Below, piece after piece: positions 32,259 through 42,792 of a stretch of 64,000 nucleotides of DNA. The DNA is taken from assembly GCF_020532665.2 (NCBI RefSeq), contig NZ_JAIWPG020000010.1:108690-172689 (forward strand). The letters are read 5' to 3'. A model generated the notes under the pieces. It worked only from the letters and a program-made list of their open reading frames with translations, was not told the DNA's origin and did not search any database. Both the position numbers and the translations under genes were made by a program. The stretch's first letter is position 1. Every line of letters starts with the position of its first letter. The stretch comes from Lelliottia sp. WAP21. GTDB taxonomy: Bacteria; Pseudomonadota; Gammaproteobacteria; Enterobacterales; Enterobacteriaceae.

Positions 32259-32681
32259 TTATATTGAAATCTTTTTCCCGCCCGCGCGTGAGCTGGCAGT
32301 CTGTCCATTCGCACCATACAAGCCCGGTTCCTGATGGGGTTTTAATACCTCCAGGGCTTGCTGATTACGCTCAATCTGTCCTTCCAGCAGCCAGCCATTG
32401 TGCTGGTTGAGGTCGCGAAGATGCTGCGTTTTGTCGGTGATGGTCTGCCATCGCTCGACGATATCGTCATTGGCGCTACGCTGCGGGTCTTGCTCCGCAC
32501 GGCGCTGCTTCTCAAGATAATCCAGCGTGGCGAGCAGCGAGCTTTTTTCTTCCGTAATGCGCTGCAAAGCACTGCCGCTGATATGCCCGGCGGACAGCTG
32601 CTGCTGTTCGGCATCCATCACCGTTTTCAGGTCGTTCAGGACTACCGTCATCTGATCCAGTATTTCTGACAGTCGACTCAT
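32259..32681 (-). CDS. flgN: Flagellar export chaperone FlgN
   Basis: FlgN is the cytoplasmic chaperone for the hook-filament junction proteins FlgK and FlgL. It has 140 residues, mostly helical (MSRLSEILDQMTVVLNDLKTVMDAEQQQL...), slightly longer than E. coli. The C-terminal part, which binds clients, contains LEGQIERNQQALEVLKPH. It follows flgM by 4 bp and is expressed from the flgM class 3 promoter and from flgA read-through. Confidence 0.95.
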   Translation of the reverse strand: MSRLSEILDQMTVVLNDLKTVMDAEQQQLSAGHISGSALQRITEEKSSLLATLDYLEKQRRAEQDPQRSANDDIVERWQTITDKTQHLRDLNQHNGWLLEGQIERNQQALEVLKPHQEPGLYGANGQTASSRAGGKKISI

Positions 32682-32685
32682 TCGG

Positions 32686-32979
32686 TTATTTACTCTGTAA
32701 GAAACTCTGTGCTTCCTGGATCAGCGCATCCGCAATCTTGCTGGTATCCATTTTCAGCTCGCCGTTACGAATAGCACTCTTCAACGCTTCAACACGTTCC
32801 ATGTTGATATCGTTGGTGCCAGGCTGCATCAGTTTTGACTGCGCATCGCTCAGCGTGACGCTGGTGCTGTTCGCTGTTGACGATTTCTCCAGACGCGCTT
32901 TCGGCACGGGGGTGTCGTTCGTTTCGCGAGGTTGTACAGTGCTAACCGGTTTTAAGGGCGATGTACGATCAATGCTCAT
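32686..32979 (-). CDS. flgM: Anti-sigma-28 factor FlgM
   Basis: FlgM holds FliA (sigma-28) inactive until the hook-basal body is finished, then is exported. It has 97 residues, largely unstructured at the N-terminus ([16 protein letters not shown]...), with the sigma-binding C-terminal helices ([30 protein letters not shown]). A sigma-28 promoter lies directly upstream, giving autoregulation. Confidence 0.96.
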   Translation of the reverse strand: MSIDRTSPLKPVSTVQPRETNDTPVPKARLEKSSTANSTSVTLSDAQSKLMQPGTNDINMERVEALKSAIRNGELKMDTSKIADALIQEAQSFLQSK

Positions 32980-33039
32980 GGTGTTGTCCTCATCGAGGGT
33001 TCGCGGCGTTGGCGCCTGACATCTTCATTTGTTAATTAT

Positions 33040-33066
33040 GTATCGGCAGCCGCCGCAAAATCTTTA
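33040..33066 (-). promoter_or_regulatory. Sigma-28 (FliA) promoter of flgMN
   Basis: On the minus strand TAAAGATT-N11-GCCGATAC matches the FliA consensus TAAAGTTT-N11-GCCGATAA at 14 of 16 bases with exact spacing. It lies between flgA and flgM and gives class 3 expression of flgMN. Confidence 0.88.
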
Positions 33067-33072
33067 AAAAGA

Positions 33073-33732
33073 TTATAGGTTAATCAGAATATTCCCATCA
33101 GAACCCACGACGCCACTGACCACCTGGCCTGAAGCCATTCGCACACGGGCATTTTGTGCCACTGCGGCGTTGTTCAGTGCCTTGCCTTCGCCGTTGACGC
33201 TAAACCCGTCTCCGTTCGCGATCACCATCACCCGCTGCCCGGCTTTAATCCGCCAGGCCTGACGTAACATTGAAAGCTGAACTGCTTGTCCCGGCACCAG
33301 ATCGCGCAGACTGACGGCGTCTTGCGCCTGGTTAATCTCCAGCATCGTGCGTGGCGGCAACTGATCCAGCCGGCCACGCTTCAGCGTCACGCTCCCCGGC
33401 TGTAAAACGCTGCCACGGGCAATCGACTGCGCGGCGACAACGTAGTTGCCGGTTGCCTGAACCATCACCTGTAAAAACCGTTTTTCATTAGGGCAGCGAG
33501 CCTGCACGCTGACGTTTCCCCACAGCTTTGCACTACCACTCACGCTAAATGACGGCTGTTCACAGCCGGGCAGCAGATTTGGTGGCGTACGGACAGTTAC
33601 CGCCACCTCATCGCTAAAGCCTGCCAGTCGTTCGGCAAAAAAAGCCGTCAGCTGCGCATTGAGATCCTGCGCCACGGCAAGAGGGCTTACAAGCAGAAGG
33701 GTTGCGGCAAGGCCACTTTTGAACGTCAGCAT
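33073..33732 (-). CDS. flgA: Flagellar P-ring assembly chaperone FlgA
   Basis: FlgA is a periplasmic chaperone needed for FlgI polymerisation into the P-ring. It has 219 residues with a signal peptide ending LAVA, followed by QDLNAQLTAFFAER. The C-terminal SAF-like domain holds VAAQSIARGSVLQPGSVTL and the terminal VSGVVGSDGNILINL. It is divergent from flgB, with an FlhDC-like box in between, and is the promoter-proximal gene of flgAMN. Confidence 0.96.
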   Translation of the reverse strand: MLTFKSGLAATLLLVSPLAVAQDLNAQLTAFFAERLAGFSDEVAVTVRTPPNLLPGCEQPSFSVSGSAKLWGNVSVQARCPNEKRFLQVMVQATGNYVVAAQSIARGSVLQPGSVTLKRGRLDQLPPRTMLEINQAQDAVSLRDLVPGQAVQLSMLRQAWRIKAGQRVMVIANGDGFSVNGEGKALNNAAVAQNARVRMASGQVVSGVVGSDGNILINL

Positions 33733-33789
33733 CGCATATTTCCACGGTTCCTGGATTTAACAGGATTCTACCCGCAGTGGTTTCTCATC

Positions 33790-33831
33790 AACGCAATAAA
33801 TAGCGACGCATTTTGCGCTTATTCCGTCGAT
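33790..33831. promoter_or_regulatory. FlhDC-binding box between flgA and flgB
   Basis: AACGC-AAT-AAATAGCG (33790-33805) fits the FlhD4C2 half-site AAYGS-N2/3-AAATARCG exactly. After a 10-bp spacer an inverted, weaker half-site follows (minus strand ATCGACGGAATAAGCG). This is the expected class 2 activator site for both flgAMN and flgBCDEFGHIJ. Confidence 0.78.
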
Positions 33832-33890
33832 AAGGGATACGGGTTGAGATTTAAGCTATGAACTGAAATTTTGCCATCAGCGGAGGAGAC

Positions 33891-34307
33891 ATGCTCGATA
33901 AACTCGACGCCGCACTACGTTTTCAGCAGGAAGCCCTGAATCTGCGTGCCCAGCGGCAGGAGATTTTGGCCGCCAATATCGCGAACGCGGATACCCCCGG
34001 TTATCAGGCGCGCGATATGGATTTTTCCAGTGAGCTTAAAAAAGTGATGGAGCGTGGTCGGGCCGAAGGGACCGGTGTCGCCCTTGCGCTGACGTCCGCA
34101 CGCCATATTCCTGCTCAGGCGATGACTGCGCCGTCTACCGATTTACTTTACCGCATTCCCGATCAGCCCTCTTTGGACGGTAACACCGTCGATATGGACC
34201 GGGAACGTACGCAGTTTGCCGATAACAGCCTGAAATACCAGGTGGGCTTAACCGTTCTTGGCGGACAGATTAAAGGGATGCAGACCGTTCTGCAGGGGGG
34301 CAACTAA
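33891..34307 (+). CDS. flgB: Flagellar proximal rod protein FlgB
   Basis: FlgB is a proximal rod subunit. It has 138 residues and the rod-protein N-terminal signature [18 protein letters not shown], exported by the flagellar type III system without cleavage. CGGAGGAG precedes the ATG. First gene of flgBCDEFGHIJ; flgC follows after 3 bp. Confidence 0.97.
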   Translation: MLDKLDAALRFQQEALNLRAQRQEILAANIANADTPGYQARDMDFSSELKKVMERGRAEGTGVALALTSARHIPAQAMTAPSTDLLYRIPDQPSLDGNTVDMDRERTQFADNSLKYQVGLTVLGGQIKGMQTVLQGGN

Positions 34308-34310
34308 TTC

Positions 34311-34715
34311 ATGGCCTTATTAAATATTTTTGATATCGCCGGTTCCGCGCTCACCGCGCAGTCTCAGCGTCTGAACGTCGCCGCCAGCAATATGGCTAAC
34401 GCCGACAGCGTGACGGGGCCCGATGGCCAGCCTTATCGGGCTAAACAGGTGGTCTTTCAGGTCGATGCTGCGCCAGGCGCGGCAACGGGCGGCGTGAAAG
34501 TCTCCGATGTGGTAGAGAGCCAGGCACCCGACAAACTGGTGTACGAACCCGGTAATCCGCTGGCCGATGCCAGTGGTTACGTCAAGATGCCGAACGTCGA
34601 CGTGGTGGGGGAAATGGTGAATACCATGTCCGCCTCGCGCAGCTATCAGGCCAACGTCGAAGTGCTTAATACCGTGAAGAGCATGATGCTCAAAACGCTC
34701 ACTCTCGGCCAGTAA
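34311..34715 (+). CDS. flgC: Flagellar proximal rod protein FlgC
   Basis: FlgC has 134 residues and sits in the proximal rod with FlgB and FlgF. The N-terminal motif [19 protein letters not shown] and the C-terminal [26 protein letters not shown] are typical of the rod/hook family and form the coiled-coil D0 domain. Confidence 0.97.
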   Translation: MALLNIFDIAGSALTAQSQRLNVAASNMANADSVTGPDGQPYRAKQVVFQVDAAPGAATGGVKVSDVVESQAPDKLVYEPGNPLADASGYVKMPNVDVVGEMVNTMSASRSYQANVEVLNTVKSMMLKTLTLGQ

Positions 34716-34726
34716 AGGAGACACGT

Positions 34727-35437
34727 ATGTCCATCGCCGTAAATGTGAATGACCCGACCAACACCGGCGTCAATAGCACCCGCACCGCCACCGGCTCCAG
34801 TTCACTGACGGGCAGTAGTGCATCCGATCTGCAGGGCAGTTTTTTGACGCTGCTGGTCGCGCAGCTTAAAAACCAGGACCCAACCAATCCGATGCAAAAC
34901 AACGAACTGACCACGCAGCTTGCGCAGATCAGTACCGTTAGCGGCATTGAGAAACTCAATACCACGCTGGGTTCCGTCTCCGGTCAAATCGATAATAGCC
35001 AGTCTTTGCAGGCGGCAAATCTGATTGGTCATGGCGTCATGATCCCGGGCACCACCATCCTTGCCGGAACCAGCACCACCGAAGGCTCAAGCACCACCAG
35101 CACCACACCGTTTGGCGTGGAGCTGCAACAGCCTGCGGATAAAGTGACCGCCACCATCACCAACAAAGACGGCGTTGTTGTGCGCACCATTGATATTGGT
35201 TCGCTGGCGGCGGGCGTCCATACCTTTACCTGGGATGGCTCGCTCACGGACGGCACCACCGCGCCAAATGGTTCTTACAAAGTGGCCATCGCGGCCAGCA
35301 ACGGTGCCACCCAGCTGGTGGCGCAGCCTCTGCAGTTTGCTCTGGTTCAGGGCGTCATTAAGAGCAGTGACGGTAACAAACTGGATTTGGGTACTTCGGG
35401 TACCACCACACTCGACGAAGTTCGGCAGATTATTTAA
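34727..35437 (+). CDS. flgD: Flagellar hook cap protein FlgD
   Basis: FlgD caps the growing hook and is discarded afterward. It has 236 residues, five more than in E. coli. The N-terminal region, which contains the export signal, has LQGSFLTLLVAQLKNQDPTNPMQNNELTTQLAQIS; the C-terminal half is the tudor-like and fibronectin-like cap domain (TFTWDGSLTDGTTAPNGSYKVAIAA). A Ser/Thr-rich linker near residue 115-125 (TSTTEGSSTTSTTP) is a local variation. Confidence 0.96.
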   Translation: MSIAVNVNDPTNTGVNSTRTATGSSSLTGSSASDLQGSFLTLLVAQLKNQDPTNPMQNNELTTQLAQISTVSGIEKLNTTLGSVSGQIDNSQSLQAANLIGHGVMIPGTTILAGTSTTEGSSTTSTTPFGVELQQPADKVTATITNKDGVVVRTIDIGSLAAGVHTFTWDGSLTDGTTAPNGSYKVAIAASNGATQLVAQPLQFALVQGVIKSSDGNKLDLGTSGTTTLDEVRQII

Positions 35438-35463
35438 GCCCTAATACTTATCAGGAGTAAGTC

Positions 35464-36672
35464 ATGGCCTTTTCTCAAGCGGTCAGCGGCCTGAATGCTG
35501 CGGCCACCAACCTGGACGTCATTGGCAACAACATCGCCAACTCCGCGACCTATGGTTTTAAATCCGGTTCTGCCTCATTTGCAGATATGTTCGCCGGTTC
35601 CAAAGTGGGCCTCGGCGTTAAAGTCGCTGGTATCACGCAGGACTTTACTGACGGCACCACGACCAACACCGGGCGTGGCCTGGATGTGGCCATCAGTCAG
35701 AATGGTTTCTTCCGTATGGTGGATTCCAACGGTTCTGTATTTTACAGCCGTAACGGCCAGTTCAAACTGGACGAAAACCGTAACCTGGTGAACATGCAGG
35801 GTCTGCAACTGACCGGCTATCCAGTGGCGGGTACGCCGCCAACGGTTCAGACGGGGGCAAACCCGCAGGCAATCTCCATCCCTACCACGCTGATGGCGGC
35901 GAAATCCACCACCACTGCAACTCAGCAGATCAACCTGAACTCGACTGATACCGCGCCTGGCGTTGCGTTTGATGCCACTAACCCGGACACCTACAACAAG
36001 AAAGGCACGGTGACGGTCTTTGACAGCCAGGGTAATGCGCACAACATGAACCTGTTCTACGTCAAAGATGCGACCCCGGCTAACTCCTGGAAAGTGTATG
36101 CCCAGGATGGTAGCGTCGCGGGAAGCCCGGCAGCGCTGGCAACCACGTTGACTTTCAATCAGAGCGGCGTGCTGACCGGTGGCGGGCAAATCAATATCAC
36201 GACGGGCACCGTCCCTGGCGCAACCCCGGCGACCTTTGCGATGAGCTTTGCCAACTCCATGCAGCAGAACACCGGCGCGAACAACATCGTGGCCACCAAC
36301 CAGAACGGCTATAAGCCGGGCGATCTGGTGAGCTATCAGATTAACGACGATGGCACCGTTGTCGGAAACTACTCCAACGAGCAGGAGCAGGTTCTGGGGC
36401 AGATCGTGCTGGCAAACTTCGCGAATAACGAAGGCCTGAAATCGGAAGGTGACAACGTCTGGTCTTCTACTCAGTCCTCCGGCGTGGCGCTGTTAGGCAC
36501 GGCTGGCGCGGGTAACTTCGGCACCCTGACCAACGGCGCGCTGGAAGCCTCTAACGTGGATTTGAGTAAAGAGCTGGTCAACATGATCGTCGCGCAGCGT
36601 AACTATCAGTCAAACGCGCAGACTATCAAAACCCAGGATCAGATCCTCAACACGCTGGTCAACCTGCGCTAA
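35464..36672 (+). CDS. flgE: Flagellar hook protein FlgE
   Basis: FlgE polymerises into the universal-joint hook. It has 402 residues. The N-terminal D0 motif is LDVIGNNIANSATYGFKSGS, and the C-terminal motif is VDLSKELVNMIVAQRNYQSNAQTIKTQDQ. The central D1/D2 domains are the least conserved, as is usual. AGGAG precedes the start. Confidence 0.97.
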   Translation: MAFSQAVSGLNAAATNLDVIGNNIANSATYGFKSGSASFADMFAGSKVGLGVKVAGITQDFTDGTTTNTGRGLDVAISQNGFFRMVDSNGSVFYSRNGQFKLDENRNLVNMQGLQLTGYPVAGTPPTVQTGANPQAISIPTTLMAAKSTTTATQQINLNSTDTAPGVAFDATNPDTYNKKGTVTVFDSQGNAHNMNLFYVKDATPANSWKVYAQDGSVAGSPAALATTLTFNQSGVLTGGGQINITTGTVPGATPATFAMSFANSMQQNTGANNIVATNQNGYKPGDLVSYQINDDGTVVGNYSNEQEQVLGQIVLANFANNEGLKSEGDNVWSSTQSSGVALLGTAGAGNFGTLTNGALEASNVDLSKELVNMIVAQRNYQSNAQTIKTQDQILNTLVNLR

Positions 36673-36692
36673 TCGTCTAACGGGATGATGTA

Positions 36693-38242
<1,550 letters not shown>

Positions 38243-38247
38243 GGTGT

Positions 38248-38276
38248 AGCCCGGTGCGGTTAACGCCGCGCCGGCT
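38248..38276. repeat. REP-like palindrome between flgG and flgH
   Basis: AGCCCGGTGCGG and CGCCGCGCCGGCT flank a TTAA centre and form an imperfect GC-rich hairpin of the REP type. It fills most of the 57-bp flgG-flgH gap, inside an operon. Confidence 0.6.
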
Positions 38277-38299
38277 CCCTGTTTTCGAAGATGAAGGCA

Positions 38300-38998
38300 A
38301 TGCAAAAACACGCGGCGATTCGTTATCCGATAGTGACTGTCCTGGCGGTAACCCTTAGTGGTTGCGCCCTGATCCCGTCAAAACCTCTGGTGCAGGGTGC
38401 GACTTCCGCCCAACCCATTCCCGGCCCGGCGCCCGTGGTGAATGGATCTATTTTCCAGACCGCGCAGCCGATCAACTACGGTTATCAGCCGCTGTTTGAA
38501 GATCGCCGTCCACGTAATATTGGCGATACGTTAACCATCGTGCTGCAGGAAAACGTCAGCGCCAGCAAGAGCTCTTCTGCGAATGCCAGCCGCGATGGCA
38601 AAACCAACTTTGGTTTCGATACCGTGCCGCGTTACCTGCAAGGCCTGTTTGGCAATGCCCGGGCGGATGTGGAAGCCTCTGGCGGCAATAGCTTCAATGG
38701 TAAAGGTGGCGCCAACGCCAGTAACACCTTCAGCGGCACGCTGACGGTGACGGTTGACCAGGTTCTGGTTAACGGCAACTTACACGTCGTGGGTGAAAAA
38801 CAGATTGCCATCAATCAGGGCACTGAATTCATCCGCTTCTCGGGTGTGGTTAACCCACGCACGATCAGTGGCACCAACACCGTACCGTCCACCCAGGTGG
38901 CGGATGCGCGCATCGAGTATGTCGGTAACGGCTACATCAATGAAGCGCAGAATATGGGCTGGCTGCAACGCTTCTTCCTTAACTTATCGCCGATGTAA
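38300..38998 (+). CDS. flgH: Flagellar L-ring protein FlgH
   Basis: FlgH is the lipoprotein that forms the outer-membrane L-ring. From ATG 38300 it has 232 residues, as in E. coli; ATG 38291 is three codons upstream. The lipobox is LSGC with Cys22. The mature part is highly conserved ([37 protein letters not shown]). FlgI follows after 12 bp. Confidence 0.96.
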   Translation: MQKHAAIRYPIVTVLAVTLSGCALIPSKPLVQGATSAQPIPGPAPVVNGSIFQTAQPINYGYQPLFEDRRPRNIGDTLTIVLQENVSASKSSSANASRDGKTNFGFDTVPRYLQGLFGNARADVEASGGNSFNGKGGANASNTFSGTLTVTVDQVLVNGNLHVVGEKQIAINQGTEFIRFSGVVNPRTISGTNTVPSTQVADARIEYVGNGYINEAQNMGWLQRFFLNLSPM

Positions 38999-39010
38999 GC
39001 GAGGTGACCT

Positions 39011-40108
39011 ATGTATAAATCCCTCTTCGCAGTCGCGTTGGCCCTGGTAGCGACATTCGCCCAGGCCGACCGTATTCGCGATCTCACCAGCGTACAGGGC
39101 GTACGAGAAAACTCCTTAATTGGTTACGGCCTGGTGGTGGGTCTGGACGGTACCGGTGACCAGACCACGCAGACGCCGTTTACCACTCAAAGTCTGAACA
39201 ACATGTTGTCCCAGCTTGGGATCACCGTCCCGACGGGAACGAACATGCAGCTGAAAAACGTGGCGGCAGTCATGGTGACCGCCTCTTATCCGGCTTTTTC
39301 GCGTCAGGGGCAGACTATCGATGTTGTGGTCTCTTCCATGGGTAACGCCAAAAGCCTGCGGGGAGGCACCTTGCTGATGACCCCGCTGAAAGGGGTCGAC
39401 AGTCAGGTTTACGCGCTGGCTCAGGGTAATATCCTGGTCGGTGGTGCGGGCGCCTCGGCAGGCGGAAGCAGCGTGCAGGTAAACCAGCTGAACGGCGGAC
39501 GCATTACCAACGGTGCGATTATCGAGCGTGAACTCCCGACCCAGTTTGGCGCAGGCAATACAATAAACCTGCAGTTGAATAATGAAGATTTCACGATGGC
39601 GCAGCAGATTGCCGACACCATCAACCGCAGCCGTGGATTTGGCAGCGCCACGGCGTTGGATGCACGTACCGTGCAGATTCAGACTTCCAGCGGCGGCAGC
39701 AACCAGGTGCGGATGCTGGCCGATATCCAGAATATGGAAGTGAACGTTCCGCTGCAGGACGCGAAAGTGATTATCAACTCCCGTACCGGCTCGGTGGTGA
39801 TGAACCGCGAAGTGACGCTGGACAGCTGTGCGGTGGCGCAGGGGAATCTCTCCATCAGCGTCAACCGTTCCGCAAACGTGAGCCAGCCTGATACGCCATT
39901 TGGTGGTGGGCAGACGGTGGTGACGCCGCAGACGCAAATCGATCTGCGTCAGAGCGGGGGCTCCCTGCAAAGCGTGCGTTCCAGTGCCAATCTGAATAAC
40001 GTGGTTCGCGCACTCAACGCGCTGGGCGCCACGCCGATGGATTTGATGTCCATCCTCCAGTCCATGCAAAGTGCAGGCTGTCTGCGCGCCAAGCTGGAAA
40101 TTATCTGA
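39011..40108 (+). CDS. flgI: Flagellar P-ring protein FlgI
   Basis: FlgI assembles the periplasmic P-ring around the rod with FlgA help. It has 365 residues with a cleaved signal peptide ending FAQA before [15 protein letters not shown]. Conserved core: [15 protein letters not shown]. The single internal disulfide is suggested by Cys in LDSCAVAQG and [12 protein letters not shown]. Its stop overlaps the flgJ ATG by one base. Confidence 0.97.
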   Translation: MYKSLFAVALALVATFAQADRIRDLTSVQGVRENSLIGYGLVVGLDGTGDQTTQTPFTTQSLNNMLSQLGITVPTGTNMQLKNVAAVMVTASYPAFSRQGQTIDVVVSSMGNAKSLRGGTLLMTPLKGVDSQVYALAQGNILVGGAGASAGGSSVQVNQLNGGRITNGAIIERELPTQFGAGNTINLQLNNEDFTMAQQIADTINRSRGFGSATALDARTVQIQTSSGGSNQVRMLADIQNMEVNVPLQDAKVIINSRTGSVVMNREVTLDSCAVAQGNLSISVNRSANVSQPDTPFGGGQTVVTPQTQIDLRQSGGSLQSVRSSANLNNVVRALNALGATPMDLMSILQSMQSAGCLRAKLEII

Positions 40109-41061
40109 TGCTGGGTGATAGCAAGCTGATGACCAGCGCGGCGTGGGACGCGCAGTCGCTCAATGAACTGAAAACCAAGGCAGGCACAGACCCGGCGGCG
40201 AATCTCCGCCCGGTCGCCCGCCAGGTGGAAGGGATGTTTGTGCAGATGATGTTGAAAAGCATGCGTGAAGCCTTGCCTAAAGATGGCATGTTCAGCAGCG
40301 ATTCAACGCGTCTGTATACCAGCATGTACGATCAGCAGATTGCGCAGCAGATGACGTCCGGTAAGGGGCTTGGGCTCGCCGATATGATCGTGAAGCAGAT
40401 GCAGGCGGCTCAGGGCGTTGCCCCTGAAGATCAGCCCCGGCAGGTTCCGATGAAGTTCGATCTGGAAACGGTGACCAGCTATCAGAATCAGGCGTTGACC
40501 CAGATGGTACGTAAGGCCGTGCCGAAACCGGCGGCTTCGTCGGATGAACCTTTATCGGGCGACAGCAAAGATTTTCTTGCGCAGCTTTCACTGCCTGCGC
40601 GTCTTGCCAGTGAACAAAGTGGCGTGCCTCATCATTTGATTCTGGCACAGGCAGCGCTGGAATCTGGCTGGGGTCAGCGTCAGATTCGGCGTGAAAACGG
40701 CGAGCCAAGCTTTAACATCTTTGGCGTGAAGGCGTCGTCGAGCTGGAAGGGGCCAACCACCGAAATCACCACCACGGAGTACGAAAACGGTGCGGCGGTG
40801 AAGGTGAAGGCCAAATTCCGCGTGTACAGCTCCTATCTGGAAGCGTTGTCAGATTACGTGGGCTTGCTGAGCCGCAATCCGCGCTATACGGCGGTGACGC
40901 AGGCGGCGACCGCCGAGCAGGGGGCGCAGGCCTTGCAGAATGCGGGCTATGCCACCGATCCACAATATGCGCGCAAACTTACCTCAATGATTCAGCAACT
41001 TAAAGCCATGGGTGAGAAAGTCAGCAAAGCCTACAGCAACGATATCGAAAATCTGTTCTAA
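40108..41061 (+). CDS. flgJ: Flagellar rod cap and peptidoglycan hydrolase FlgJ
   Basis: FlgJ caps the growing rod through its N-terminal half and opens the peptidoglycan with its C-terminal GH73 N-acetylglucosaminidase domain. It has 317 residues. The N-terminal part has MFVQMMLKSMREALPKDGMF; the enzyme domain starts near 150, with the catalytic glutamate at 185 in ALESGWGQ and a second acidic residue expected in the beta-lobe near TTTEYENG. It ends flgBCDEFGHIJ; a sigma-28 promoter follows. Confidence 0.97.
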   Translation: MLGDSKLMTSAAWDAQSLNELKTKAGTDPAANLRPVARQVEGMFVQMMLKSMREALPKDGMFSSDSTRLYTSMYDQQIAQQMTSGKGLGLADMIVKQMQAAQGVAPEDQPRQVPMKFDLETVTSYQNQALTQMVRKAVPKPAASSDEPLSGDSKDFLAQLSLPARLASEQSGVPHHLILAQAALESGWGQRQIRRENGEPSFNIFGVKASSSWKGPTTEITTTEYENGAAVKVKAKFRVYSSYLEALSDYVGLLSRNPRYTAVTQAATAEQGAQALQNAGYATDPQYARKLTSMIQQLKAMGEKVSKAYSNDIENLF

Positions 41062-41065
41062 AGGC

Positions 41066-41092
41066 TCAAGTTTACGCTGCCGCTGTCGATAA
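41066..41092 (+). promoter_or_regulatory. Sigma-28 (FliA) promoter of flgKL
   Basis: TCAAGTTT-N11-GTCGATAA matches the FliA consensus TAAAGTTT-N11-GCCGATAA at 14 of 16 bases with exact spacing. It starts 5 bp after the flgJ stop and gives late expression of the junction proteins. Confidence 0.85.
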
Positions 41093-41134
41093 TTCTTATC
41101 AGGACTCGTGTCTGAAAGTTTACAAGGAACCTCA

Positions 41135-42778
41135 ATGTCCAGTTTGATTAACAGCGCCATGAGTGGCCTCGGTGCGGCACAGGCGGCACTGAATACAGTC
41201 AGTAATAACATTTCAAGCTACAACGTGGCCGGTTACACGCGTCAGACCACGGTGCTGGGTGCGTCGAACAGTACGTTGACAGGCGGTGGCTGGGTTGGCA
41301 ACGGCGTCTATGTCTCGGGCGTGCAGCGTGAGTATGATGCGTTTATCACCAACCAGCTGCGTGCTGCGCAAAACCAGAGCGCCGGCCTGACAACGCGTTA
41401 TCAGCAAATGTCGAAAATTGACGACGTATTGTCTGATACCACTAACTCCATCTCCACCACGCTGCAGGATTTCTTTAAAAGCCTGCAGACGCTGAGCAGC
41501 AATGCTGAAGATCCCGCTGCGCGCCAGACGGTGTTAGGCAAAGCAGACGGTCTGGTGAATCAGTTTAAGGTGAACGACCAGTACTTGCGCGATCAGGATT
41601 CGCAGGTCAATACGGCGATTGCCACCAGCGTCGATCAGATCAACAACTATGCGAAGCAAATCGCCAACCTAAACGATCAGATTTCCCGTCTGACCGGGGT
41701 AGGCGCAGGCGCATCGCCAAATAACCTGCTCGATCAGCGCGATCAACTGGTGAATGAGCTAAACCAGATCGTTGGGGTGGAAGTCTCGGTCCAGGACGGC
41801 GGGACCTATAACCTCTCGTTCGGCAATGGCTACACGTTGGTGCAGGGTAGTAACGTCAATCAACTGGCGGCCGTAAAATCCAGTGCAGACCCCGCGCGTA
41901 CCACGGTAGCTTATGTCGATGATGTTGCGGGCAACGTTGAAATTTCCGAGAAGCAGCTGACAAGCGGCTCGCTGGGCGGCTTGTTAACGTTCCGTACCGA
42001 AGATCTCGATAAAGCGCGTAATACCCTGAACCAGATGGCGCTGGCGTTTGCCGATGCGATGAACACCCAGCATGAAGCGGGCTTCGATGCGGACGGGAAT
42101 GCAGGTAAAGCCCTGTTCACGTTTGGCTCCCCGGCAGTTTCGGGAAATAATAAAAACGCTGTACCGGGTGCGTCGATGACGGCGACGGTGGGCGACAGTA
42201 CGAAAGTTCAGGCCACAGATTATAAGCTTGAATTTAACGGCACTGACTGGACGGTAACTCGTCTTTCTGACAAAACATCCTTTACGGCCACGCCGGATGC
42301 CAGCGGCAATATGTCCTTTGACGGTCTGGATATTAACGTCTCCGGGACTGCTGGCAACAAAGACAGTTTTACCATTAAGCCGGTTGTCGACACCATCGTG
42401 AACATGGAACTGGCTATTAGCGATGAATCCAAACTGGCGATGGCCTCTAAAGCGGACGGTGGTGAAAGTGACAACCGTAACGCACAGGCCCTGGTAGCAC
42501 TGCAAAACAGTAAAGTCGTTGGCGGAAATAAGACCTTTAACGATGCGTATGCTTCTCTGGTCAGTACGGTGGGCAGCACCACGGCTTCGCTTAAAACCAG
42601 CAGCGAAACCAAAGCCAACGTCGCCACTCAATTGACCAGGCAGCAGCAGTCTATTTCCGGGGTTAACCTCGATGAGGAATATGGCAACCTGCAACGCTTC
42701 CAGCAATATTACCTCGCAAACGCTCAGGTACTGCAGACAGCCAGTACGCTTTTTGATGCGATAATTAACATCCGCTAA
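41135..42778 (+). CDS. flgK: Flagellar hook-filament junction protein FlgK (HAP1)
   Basis: FlgK forms the first junction zone between hook and filament. The start at 41135 (MSSLINSAMSGLGAAQAALN, preceded by AAGGAA) gives 547 residues, the E. coli length; an upstream in-frame start at 41108 is rejected. N-terminal NTVSNNISSYNVAGYTRQTT and C-terminal SGVNLDEEYGNLQRFQQYYL are the flagellin-family D0/D1 signatures. Its middle domain varies. Confidence 0.97.
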   Translation: MSSLINSAMSGLGAAQAALNTVSNNISSYNVAGYTRQTTVLGASNSTLTGGGWVGNGVYVSGVQREYDAFITNQLRAAQNQSAGLTTRYQQMSKIDDVLSDTTNSISTTLQDFFKSLQTLSSNAEDPAARQTVLGKADGLVNQFKVNDQYLRDQDSQVNTAIATSVDQINNYAKQIANLNDQISRLTGVGAGASPNNLLDQRDQLVNELNQIVGVEVSVQDGGTYNLSFGNGYTLVQGSNVNQLAAVKSSADPARTTVAYVDDVAGNVEISEKQLTSGSLGGLLTFRTEDLDKARNTLNQMALAFADAMNTQHEAGFDADGNAGKALFTFGSPAVSGNNKNAVPGASMTATVGDSTKVQATDYKLEFNGTDWTVTRLSDKTSFTATPDASGNMSFDGLDINVSGTAGNKDSFTIKPVVDTIVNMELAISDESKLAMASKADGGESDNRNAQALVALQNSKVVGGNKTFNDAYASLVSTVGSTTASLKTSSETKANVATQLTRQQQSISGVNLDEEYGNLQRFQQYYLANAQVLQTASTLFDAIINIR

Positions 42779-42792
42779 GGCTGAGGTGAACG

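Noticed and set aside
34086..34106. Possible frameshift or pseudogene signals in the flg operon
   Set aside because: All flg genes from flgN to flgL are full length with conserved end motifs; none is broken.
39116..40069. A 317-codon minus-strand frame opposite flgI
   Set aside because: flgI is complete and conserved; the antisense product has no domain, signal or ribosome site.
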